Shown here: one piece after another, positions 23,001-35,000 of the stretch
Numbering within the stretch: the stretch's first letter is position 1
Layout: each line of letters starts with the position of its first letter
From: Sceloporus undulatus
Taxonomy: Eukaryota; Chordata; Lepidosauria; Squamata; Phrynosomatidae
Length of the DNA stretch: 64,000 nt
NCBI RefSeq assembly: GCF_019175285.1
Contig: NC_056528.1
Location: 19,651,657-19,715,656, forward strand
Direction: 5' to 3'
Translations under genes and position numbers: made by a program
The notes under the pieces: generated by a model
The model's database searches: none
Told to the model about the DNA's origin: nothing
Seen by the model: the letters and a program-made list of their open reading frames with translations, nothing else

Positions 23001-26000
23001 ACTGCAGATCGAAGGATTCCATAGGATGAAGTCATAAGTAGAATCAAACTGTTTTAACAGCATAGCTCTGAGTCTTTACAGAGAGACAAGATAGAAAAAG
23101 AGTGGAAGAATTGCAGAAATGTTGATTTATTTATCTTTTCCCACTCTTTTCCCCACTTTCATTCATTTGCTTCACAGATGTCCTCTCAGTTGCGGCTCTT
23201 TGACCCACAGATCAAAGAGAAACCAGAGCAGGAATTCTTCACTGAGCCCAGTTGGTTAGTACAACTTCGGAACTTAGATGGACAAATTAAGGTGAGTGCA
23301 TCATCCTTCTAACCCAGGAATGGGCAACTGTGAGAGGCTAAGGGGTTCTAGACCATAGCTGTGTGATCTCCTCCATCACATTTGTTCAGAAGTCAGTCCT
23401 TGTTTTTTCAGTGAGATCAATGTCCAAGTGAATAAGTTCAAGATTGCAACCCAAGAGCCTTTCTTTAAAAAGCAACTGGGGGGGGGGAGGGCAAAACATA
23501 CAGCAGAAATAATCCAGTTTGAGACTGCTTAAACTACCTGTTTTATTGCTAGGGAATTCTGGGAACTGTAGTTTGTTGTGGCTCTACATCTCTCTGACAG
23601 AGAAGGCTAAATGTCTCACAAAACTACATGTCCCAGAATGTTGTAGCACTTAGCCAGGGTTCAGTCTCAGACTGGATAAATTCAGCAGTGTGTTTTTGCC
23701 TTTGGAAACATTTACAGTGAAGACTGTCTTCCTTGCCCACTTAACATATCTTGTGCAAAACTCATACACTGGGTTACTTCTTCCAAACATAAGGTTGTAT
23801 TCATATTCCATCTGATGAAAACAGTAGCTGGCCATCTTCCCTGGTGACTTCAGTGGTTCCATCCGAAATCCTAGTCCATTCTTAAGGATAACCAGCCTTG
23901 TGATTCAGACACTTTCTTTCTGGGGGAGGATAAGTGGGTAACGCAAAGCCCTCCAAATGTTATCTCATTGCAACTTCCAGCATCGCTAGTGGCATGGAAT
24001 TCTGGCAGTTTCAGTTTGTCAACATTTGAAGGGCCATGCGTTGCCCACTACTGGACTAGAAGGATCTCAGTCCTCTTATGCTCATTTCATACTTGTTGCA
24101 AGAGGATAAAATTAGAGCTAATGAGGAGACATGTTTCTACAGCAGCAGAATATTAGGCAGAAGTTGGGCTGGACTGAGAGACCACACAACAGTAGGAAAC
24201 TGCTTCTTACCAGACCAGATTACATGTCTGTCATTTTGTTCTGACTGGATCAGAGTCTTGGGCAGTTGAGAGATTTTCCCTATCAACTCCTCCGTGGTCG
24301 TCTTTAAACAGAGATATTGGAGATTGACCCTGGGACTGTGTGTCTGCAAAACAGGACTTCTACCACTAAATGATGTCCCCTCCCCATATTCTGGCCAGGG
24401 CTAATGGTGCAGGTGTTCCCTAGCTCCACACGTTAACATAGGTATTGATGGGCATATAAAGTGGTCAATGCATAAATAAGTCACTGAATAATCTACTATT
24501 TTTGTCCTCTTCACCTGATTCCAGGAAGGCTCTCTAGCTTACAGCGCTGGCAGATCCACACCCCAGCAGTATGCATGCAGTACGCCAAGCTCAGAACTGG
24601 ACCGCATCAGTCAGAGTGAAGGAATAGGACCTGGCCAGGATATGAGTTCTGGCCCTGACAACCCACTCCTAGCCTCTTTGCTCCCTAATGCAACACACCC
24701 CATACAGGGGGTCCAGCTGATGCCTTCAGGTGTGTATTCCACATGAAAATCAGAACATCAGGACTCTGGGACCGACAGGGACACTTGCCCCAGGTCACAG
24801 AATGGGAACATGCAAAATCTCTGTTCTCAGTAAGTTTCCACACTAGTTTGATTTGGAAAGGTTTCTGTGCACTGTTTTTTGTTTAATAACAAAAACAGTT
24901 GTCTGAGTGAAGAGCACAGGATGTAAGAAAGCTCCTCATTGCTCATTCCTGAAAAAGATGGTGGGCTTGACCCAATGACAAATTGCATTAGTAGTCTCTC
25001 CTGACCATTTCTCATCATATAGGCCAGACATACTTGGTGTGTCAACAAAGAGATAGTGGAAGGATGAAATTTCTTTGGTTATTCAAGAATCACATTGAAC
25101 CTAGGGTGGGGAAGGTCTTTTACCCTAAGGCCAGAATTCAATTTCAGACAAATTTTTAGAGGCCACAATCCAGTAGTGAGGAGGGTCGAAGTCAGAAGTA
25201 GTGAGGCCAAAAGCACCAGCTCAGTTTAGTTTTTATTTCTGTTAAGTGAACCTCAGGAATGTCTAAGAATTAAGAGGAAAGCCTATACAAAAGATGGGAA
25301 ACCTGCAGATAATGGTTTTAGGGGGAAAGAGTTTGAGCCCAGCTTGGGAATGGAATTCTTCACTACGTTTCATCTCAGAGGAAGGAATGAGTAATTTTAA
25401 CAATTTCCTTCCCACTGTGAGAAAGTCTTCAAAATGTTTGCTATTCAGGACATTCTTCACAGTATTGGTGGTTTTGCACAGAAAACAGTATTTTCTGCAT
25501 AGGAAATACACAGAAAGAAAATGTTGTTTTCTAGGCAGATCAACCATGTATGAATTTTGCACAGAATAAATGTTCAGTTACAGCGTTTTCTTTGCAGGAA
25601 ATTATATTTCTGCATAGACATATTGTCCAGAATCCTCTCTAGTGAATCCCAGTCCAACCCCACATATCCTCACTTACCATTAAGCAGCTGCTGTGATTGA
25701 CGGGGGTCTGCTCCTCAGTCTCAGGAAGCACTTAACATTCTTATCCCTTCCCAAGCAATCTCCATTGTGACAGGCAGAAATAGGGTTCCTACCACAATTC
25801 CCTCTTGCAACAGAGATTGCTCACATAAATGGTCATAGCACCATCAGCTTCCTGATCGATGGAAACAGATCTCCTTTGCAGTGGCTGCTGACCAATAAAT
25901 GGGGATTGGGGGACTTTCACGGTCCCTATGTGTCCCCTAAACAAGGAGATGTGTAGGAATCATGAATATGAAACCATCACAAATGTCTATCTCTCAGTTA

Positions 26001-29000
26001 TCCATTCATAACTTCCCAGTAGGATTCTGGCCATTATTTTCTGGAAAGGATATGCTGTTTTCTGCACAAATACCCACATGCAAATTTTGTGCACAATAAG
26101 TTGTGAACTGCACAACTTCTTGCGAATCCAGGATTCCTTTCATCAGGGTTTCTCCACACTGCAGAAACATGTTTTTTAGTGTTTCTCAAATATTTTCAAA
26201 TAGTCTTTCCATTGTTAAGAAATTTAGCCACAGGACAAAAGGCTCACCACCTCTAAGCTTCTTGTTATTGATTATAAACGCCTTGAAGAGAGAGAGAGAT
26301 TTATATTTATATATTTCCATCCTTTCTGGAGCTCCTCAAACCATTCTGGACAGCTCAACTGCCATGGCTCCATCTTCCCAACAAGAGACTTTCAACAATG
26401 TTCCAGTCTACTCCATGCCTCCTTCCGGTGCGGGGTCAGGACCTGGGCTGGGACCTGGCTTTTCAGGCTCCTTTGCTGCTGAACAGAGCCCAATGTACCC
26501 AGGAATGATGGTGCCCCCAGCAGGCTTACCACCTCAAGCCAGTGAGCTGCAGCTGCAGGAACAGGTCAACCAGGAAACAGGTATGTCTTTTGGCCCAGAA
26601 GATGGGTGACTGGGGAAGACAATGTGGCTTTGCTGCCTAAAAGCTAAACCCTGACAAAGAAACTTAGGGCCAGCTACATACCAACAGAACCTGTCCCCTG
26701 TTTCTGTTGTGCATTCTCACACATGATTTGGAGAGAATGTTCCTTATGGTTTGTTACAGTTGCACACACTATCCCTTAAGACAGCATGCAGGAAAGTGTT
26801 CTTGGTGGTTAATCTTTTTTAGGAGATCTTTGGGAATCTCAGCAGTTTGAAAAAGCACTGAAAGACTTCATTCATGGTTTCAGCCCCTTCTGGCTGGGAA
26901 GTCATATTCTTGCTCTGAGTTTCAGGATTACATTGTAGCTTATTCCTGGGTCTAAACAGCTGTAAAAAATTTTGGGAATATCTCCTCCCCCATTTTCCAG
27001 TAATGCCCTAAATCCTCACAGGATATGGCTCCCTGTTTTTCTGAAGCAAAACATGATCAAATTATCACTTCTCTTTTTGAAAAAAGGCTATTTCTGGCCA
27101 GACAAGCTGGGGGCTTCTGGGCAGGGGAATTGATTTCTCATTTTGGGGCATCTTGTTTGTTTTGTTGATGAGGAACGTTAAATGCTGTACTGAAGGGATT
27201 GGTGGGCTGCAGGCAATCCACAAACTGCACAGTTAACACCCCTGCCGTTGCTACATTGCCTTCCTTTAGCAGGAAAACACTCCTTGGATCTCACTGAACA
27301 TTTGTCCATCCAGCCCTTTTCTTGAGATAGCACCTTCAGGGCTGTAGCAAAGAAAGATCTGGGACCTCCCAGCTTTGTGTTGTCCTCCCACTTCCATTGA
27401 GGAGCCATATTCCCTCTTGTCGTTCTCCTATTTCTAGAATTTGCCCTGCTCTCCCTTCAGTCAATTTCCAGGCTGAGCAGCAAAGCTGCCATGTTCCACT
27501 TCCTACATGCCCACCTGGCCATGCTGCCACTGATTCTGACTCTTTTGATTGTTTGCCTCCAGGATTCTCCACAGCCCCCTTCCCTTCAACTCCAGTTTCT
27601 CCCTGCAGACACAGTGAGAGTCACCTGTAGAGTGGCAGCAGGCCTTGGTCTTGCTTCTGGGTTTATCCTGTAGAGCTTTCAGGTGTTTGACCCCCCAGAC
27701 TGCAACTGGGATTGGACTGTTTCTTGAACAGTGGAGCCAAGAAACTGCATGCTGCCTTAGAATAATCATTCTGATCACCCTAGATGGGATGGGATGAATA
27801 ACTGCACATCTCACACTAAATTGAATGATTATTATTTTTTTGATCTGTTGTGTCAAGTGGGTGTTGAAATCAGACTTGTTAGAACTCTATCCGAAAAGGC
27901 AAGACAGATATGAAACAGTAAGGAAATTTTATTCATGAGGAGACTAATGGTTGCTTGAGAACAAAATTAGAGGATGTTTGGGAGAAGGAGGCCGAGATTA
28001 AGAAAATCTGGATAGATGTGAAGAAACTGGGAGTAGCCACCTCTCTTCTAATCTAAACCGGAACATTTCATTTGGACAAAAAACCTTACTTGCTTGTGCT
28101 TTTCATATATCTCAGCTATGCAGGCTGCCCCTCGGGAGTCTCCAGGTTGGAAGCCTGTACCAGGGCCCAGAGAAGATGACTTCTATGGCAAGATGGCAAG
28201 CATGGTATCAGCCTAATTCTTTCCACTTTTGTGGCCCTTATTTTGCCAACACCTCCATCCCATGTCTGTTTGGAAGCTTTCCTGTGGTGCCTTGCTTAGC
28301 AGCATCTTAACACCTTGCCTATTGGCTCCATTTTGGAATGTGTTGCAATCTCCATCCCACTGTATGTTGTGCACAGAGTAGTCTGAGAATAATGAATCTG
28401 TACTGCAGGTTGAAACACAACCTAGGAAGCGAGTATGTTGGGTGGGTAGGTCCCCTTCACTGGTCCGCTGGAAGCAAAGGGTCATTCCTTGATCTTTTTT
28501 CCTCCATGGGGAAATTTGTGTAAGTCCTATTGATTTCTTTTTAAAAGACACTAACCAAATTAAATCTGCAGCTGAAAGTAGTTGTTTAGAACTTGTCTCA
28601 GTCTCTCCCCCCCCCCCCCCCCCGTTTTTTTAATAGTTGGCTTAGCTGCTTGCTTATGTACTGGCTTTGTATTTATCCAGGGCCCGGGCCGACGATCCAG
28701 AACTACCTCTCAGTCTTCAGCCCATATGGTATGCCACAAAGTAGACTCACTCTCACTCAGTCTCTTCTTTTACATACCATCCTTTTTCTTCTTAATAACT
28801 TGCATCTTGATTCCCTTGTTTTCTTGCCCTGCCCTCTCTCTCCCTGCCTTGTGCATCAGTCAGAAATATCACTGCTTGGAGCCAAAAAAAAGTAACCCCA
28901 CTTTCTTGTACTGTGTCAGGGCTTTGGACAGCGGTCTCGGACCACCTCAGAATCCTCTGTGCATTCGGTGGGACGTGAGAGACGGAACTCGGCAGCAAAG

Positions 29001-32000
29001 CAGCCCTCTCCGCCCCCACCATCAATCCCAGAAGGGAAAGAAACCAAAAAAGAAACCAAAAAGGAAACAGCACCACGGAAGGTAGGTTAGAGGTGTCTGT
29101 AGAAATGTTTCCATGTAAACCCATGTCTCTAATTTGCACAGAAGTACAGAATATAACATTTATGTGCGGAAGAATATTATTTTCAGTGTAGAAAAACTGT
29201 TTGCTGTGCAGTAATTCTCTTTTCTGTGCAAATTCCCAGCACTTGAGAAACCTATTTTGGGGGCCATTTTTAAAACATTTCTAACTATTCTTTCCATTCC
29301 TAGTTTGCTCAGACCAGAGGCTCCTGTACTTCAACTTTCTGTTCATTACAGCAGTCAATTGATTGCCTATGAGAAGCTTACAAGCAGGATATGAGCAAAC
29401 TATTCCTTCCATGTTTCATTCCTCTAGCAATTGATATACAGAGGCATACTGTTTCTGAAATAAGAAACAAACTGAGATAGAAATGACTTTTTGCTTTCCA
29501 TCTGCACCAAGCAGAAGAGAGGGGGGATAAAATAAGCCTAGTGATGTCTTTGTTTTTAGAGCGGTGCGACGTGGTTTGGCTGGCTGATGGGCAAAAGCAA
29601 GAATGAAGCTCACCTCCCTGATGACAAGAACAAATCGGTAAGAACACTGAATTCATGGCTCTCGGCTCATGTGCAAAATGCTTCAACTTAAGATGCTGAG
29701 ATTCACACCCATCTTTCAAGCACTGCTTGACTGTTAAACTGCTTAACTGCTCGATGCATGAGACACTCTTTGTAACCTCACAATGTTCCATTTGTCTAGA
29801 TTGTTTGGGATGAGAAGAAACAGCGGTGGGTCAATTTAGATGAACCAGAAGAAGAGGTAAGAACCAAGTTCAGGTTTTAACTTGCACTGTTCAATCTGTT
29901 GAGCCATTCATTTTTTATTTATATCTGCAATGAGTAGCTGTGCACACATTCTTTTTTCCAGGATGCTTTTTAGAAAGTCCCATTCATCACCCATAACCAT
30001 CTTCCACTTTCAGTTTTGTAGTTCCAGCCTATCCACTCTTACTGTTTCTCTTTCTGTGTCTCTCTTTTGTAATTTTATTTATTGTGAAGCAATAAAACTT
30101 TATAAACATAACATTGTATAAGTGTTCTGGTTCATAACAGTAAAACCATAATGATCAGAACACAACAAAATATACAAATACACACTGAGATATTATTATA
30201 TCCCTCTCAATAAAAGATTCAATTATATATAGCTGTGTGTTCTCTTTTCTAATAACTAAATTCTGTCACAGAAGAAATTGGGGTCTTCTCAGCTAGAAAA
30301 CAGATACTCAAAAGAACATTAAATGGGGAGGGATTTGTAAGATGTTGAATCTTTGTTTGCAAACATGATAAACGACGATAAAGTTTTTAAACAGAGGCTG
30401 GATGGCTATTTGTCAGGTGTGCTTTGAGTGTGTCTTCTTGCGTGGCAGAATGGTGTTGGACTGGATGGCCTTGGGCTCTCTTCCAACTCTATGATTCTAT
30501 GAAAATGTCATTACCTTTATTATCTTTGTTATTATTTTCAGATTGTACTTTTATCATATAGTGCTATTTCTCACACTCTTTGTAGCAAACCTTGAAAGGA
30601 TAGTTCCATTTAAGTGGAGCCAGTGCTGTGCAGTTTCCATCCTAGCAGCACTTAGGAGATGAGAAACAAGAGCTTTATTTGTGATGTTCTCCTTTTGAAA
30701 AGTAGCAATAAGTTCCCTTTAAAGCACACTTCTTGGTTTAGCATCCCTGACAAGTAATGCAAAATATTGTACCGCTCTCCCTCTGTCTCTACAGCACCAG
30801 TGTTTTCAAAATAATTTTGACTCAATATTTTATGATGACTTATGGTCTGTGAAGTCCAATTCAAACTGCAGTAAGAGAAGTAAAAAACAAAACCCAAACC
30901 TGGTTCCTAAGGGAACCCTGATCCAAGGGCCCACTGTTCTTTTCTTCCAGAGCAAGCCACCACCTCCGCCTCCTACGGGGTTCCCACAAGTTCCTCAGGC
31001 AGCTCCCACTGGTCCAGGAGGTCCTCCCAATGCTTCAGTCAATATGTTCTCCAGGAGAGCAGGTACCTACACTATTTGGTGGGAGCCTATTGAAAACAGC
31101 TGTAACTGCCTTGTCATGAGGTGGGCCATCTGTCTGTTCAGCCCAGCACTGTCCCTTTTGATAAGCAGTGGGTTGTTTTTTGTTTTGATTTTGGGTGATT
31201 TAAACCTATATGGAATGAACCTGAGAGCTTCTGACTATTAAGCATGTTCTTCACTGCAAATCTACTGTGCTTTCCTATGAAGGAGTCTTTGGTTTTGTTC
31301 TTCCCCAAATGTTATTTGCCAACAAGTAGTTTGCTGTTGCCTGTCTTTCGTTCTACTGACCCAGTGATCTGTCTATTAAGTGATCTTGAAAACCTTGGGG
31401 GAGGGGAAGTGTGGACATTGTAGTCAAAAAGTAACTTTTCTAATCTGGTGTAAGAAGAGAGCCTTGGAAGTCGAAATATAGAGAATAATCTTTTAGATAC
31501 TCTGCTTATTTTATGTTGTCCCTTGTACGTATGTAAGTTTTAGTTTATGTATTATACATTGTATTGTCTTGTGTTTGCTTAATAAAATAAAAGCAATTGC
31601 AAAAAAAAAAAAAAAAAAGTAACTTTTTCAGGTTCCAGTATTATGCCCTCCATCTCATTGTGATTTCCCCCATCCTTTCCTGCTTGTGTCTTTTCAGCAG
31701 GAAGCAAAGCTCGCTATGTTGACATCCTGAACCCAAGCAGAGCGAAGTCTCCTGGGACTGCCCCTGCACCTTCTGAACTCTTTGCTCCATTGGCCCCAAT
31801 GCCCATTCCTGCAAACATGTTCGTACCAAACTCAGGTGAGTAAATGAGGCAAGGAGAGAGCAGGTGACAGGGAAAAGGCTGGCCTTCCAACAGCTTTCTT
31901 TTAGTGTTTTCTGTGTTTTCCTTTTGCTGCATTTTTTGTTTTGTTTTGTTTTTTGGTAAGATGAATTTTCAATATGTCATAAATGTTTGTTGTTCTGTTC

Positions 32001-35000
32001 AGATCACTTGTTTAAAGAAAACAGACCTGTAGGATTTCTTCGTTGAACTGAAATTGTTGCTGTTGTTGTGTGTGCCTTCAAGTTGTTTTCAACTTATATA
32101 CTTCATCTTTGTGAAGTACTGTGGCTGTAAGGGGGCTTGTCTTGTCTGCTCATCTTGTGGTCTGCTCTTGCAGTTGCAGAAGATCAGCAGCCTCTGGAAG
32201 GTGGCGTGGCTGAAGAGCAGATGACCCCAGGAAATGAACGTAACCCTGAAATGGCTGCAGAGCATCCAGTAAGTTTTAAGTGACATGTTTTCGTGACCAA
32301 GAGAGGTGCAAAAGAGGAGACTCTCAAGTGTAGCCATTGTGTGAAATTTAGGAGAGAGGGTTACATGTGCTTTTTCTAAGCCTAGTTGCTAAGGCCAAGG
32401 GGAGCAAAGGAGGGAATAGCAGCTGAGAGAAAGCAAAAGAGGAAATGATGTCCCTTTGTGGTTAAGGGGAAGAGAAGGGGTCATGGATTTGGATATACAG
32501 TCAACCCTCCATATCCACAGATGCTTTATCTGTGGATTCAACCATCCACGGGTTGAAAATATTTCAAAAAGATATAAATTCCAAAAAGTAGACTTCATTT
32601 TACTATTTTATATGAAGGACACTGCTTGTACTGAATGCGTCTGGAGCATTCACGGATTTTGGTATCCACAGGTGGCCCTGGAACCAAACTACAGTGGATA
32701 CCAAGGGCCCACTGTATGTCTGTGTATGATTGAATGAAAGAATGTGGGGGTATGGATTATAAGTAAATATTGTCTTTATGTGTGAGAATTGAATGAATGA
32801 AACAATAGTGGTAACAGTCATGTTAGCTTTCTTTATTTAATCCACGGGTGGATAAAGTGCCACACTCCAGTACTGGTTTTGCAGCCTTATCGCCTCTCAG
32901 CTATTTTTTTTTTCCCAAGCAAAAAGGGTGTGTTTCTTCTACTGGATGTTGCTGAGGTCTCTGGGTCTCAGTTCTGGGTCTCAGTTCTGACTTGAATTGA
33001 AGTAGTCCCGCTGCAGGGTCTCTCTTTTTTAAATGATAACTTGCATACTTCCACTTCCATACAAAATCTAATTTTTAAAATCATCTCCTTAGCTCTTCCT
33101 TGAGTCCTTGGTCCTCTTGTCCTGTGATTTATTCTTCTGCCTAATTGCTGCTCTGTTTCTTTCCTTCAGTACTTAAATTCTGACACATTTCCACCTGGCT
33201 CTGAGCTCTCTCAGTCCAACCCAGAGGGCTCCCAGTCCGGTGAGGTACGTTTGCCTGTCTGAGTTTGCGGGTGGAAATGGTTGGAGTTTGTGGTGGAATA
33301 TTTGGTACATTTAGATCATAGCTACCTTTACATTTGAAATAGGAGGCAGTGGGTTCAAGCAGTGGGTAGTCACTGGAAAGGGGTCCGCTTCAGAATCAGC
33401 AATAGGCCAGAATTGAAATGGATGCTTATCCAATAGTTAGTATTTTGCGAAGTGGGAGCCATGTGTAAAATACATTAAAACATTAACCGGCTTGTTCAAG
33501 AAAGGTTGTCATGCTGTGTAGCTTTCTATTGTTGTTGTTAACAAGAAAAAGGTTTCCTCTGTGCATGAGTTTTAGTGATTGTGTTAAATGCCATGAAAAT
33601 ACTAAACTTGATACAACTTGTATGCAGGCATTGTCTCTAGCTGCACCATAGGTTCTTTACAACCCAGAAAGTTCTTCAGTTTTAAGCTAACTTGCATTTT
33701 GTAATTCATACCATTTAACCTTTGGCGCCAGGAGATGTTTTGTTTTTCTCTTCGTTTTAATGAGATAGGATAACTGAGAGCTTGAGGCAGTGGCCTGCAT
33801 GATGACTTTTGATTCCGTTTTTTGTATGTGTTGTGTGTTTTTTTTGCTGTTTTGTAGCTTTCGCGCTCTAGTTCAATGAGTTCATTATCACGTGAAGTAA
33901 GCCAGCATTTTAACCAGGTACATTTGGCTGGCTGTTCTCACTTACATTGGCTATCCTTATTTTACTTCTCCTTCCTCCCCTCTCCATTTTTTTTCCCTTT
34001 CACATTTACTCAGTAGTTTCTCTAATACCACCTCAGTTCATCTTCTCCCACCTGTATTGTATGGAACTAACACAACAACATGAAGATGAAGTGCTCCTTC
34101 TATGAAGGACTGCCTACTTGTCAACATTTCAGAGATGAAAACCAGGACACATGGAGTCAGGCAACATCAGAATGTGGTCAAGGTGGCCAAAGTTACTAAC
34201 AAGGAAGAAGAGAGAAGCTAGGAGATACTGCAGCAGGTTGCTTTTGCCTGAGCCTATTGGAAAGGGCAAAAGTGTGTCCCTTCCTCTCCTCTTCCCCCTG
34301 CTGAGTTTATTTTGGTGCAAAGTACTTCATTTTAGTCACAACAAAAATCCACCAAAAAGTGATATCTTTTATCAGGCCAACCAAAATGCACATTATACAT
34401 GTTGAAAGTTTTAGATGCTTCACTGGCTTCTTCATTAGGCAAAGTGTTACAAACCAAACAGGAGAAAAAAATTGAACATAGGCCTGCATTTTGATGTTTC
34501 TCTTCTTACTTAAGATGGTATGGAGGGGCAAATCTTGCCGGCTGGCACCTTCTGCTTTTGGCCATGTGTGATAACTGGGAGATTCTCAAAGTCCAGGAGG
34601 TTTAACTTTAGTTTTCCGCAGTTTGAAGTAAGATGAAGATAACGGGAGAAAGTGGGAAGAGAGGGAGAAACTTGAGACATTTAAAAAGCAGCTGAGAAAG
34701 TGGGACAACAGAGAAATAATTCAGATTGACCCTCCCAAATTGGGCCATTTGGAGGGTATGGTTCTGCGATGCTCAGTTCTGCAGTGCTCGATTATGCCTC
34801 AAAGACATAGCTGGGACTCTTTCATTTTAAATTGGGTGCCAGATAAATACAGTGGCGTTAGATGGAGCAAAAAGACTGTCTGGTTGAATTCAGTTTAGGG
34901 CACAGTATGTCCGTGACAGGAATGAGTGTATAGGGAGAGTAAATGCCATAAGCCCACCAGACGTGCTACATACTCCAGTGGAAGGGGAAGTGATAAGGTT

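Noticed and set aside
28604-28624. C homopolymer before the 28681 exon as a regulatory tract
   Set aside because: A run of this purity and length may be simple slippage or a sequencing-length artefact; no specific function can be supported.
28582-29085. 167-codon ORF covering both C-terminal SEC16A exons
   Set aside because: It is in a different frame from the spliced product and runs through introns; splice sites and the mammalian match define the exons at 28681-28728 and 28920-29081.
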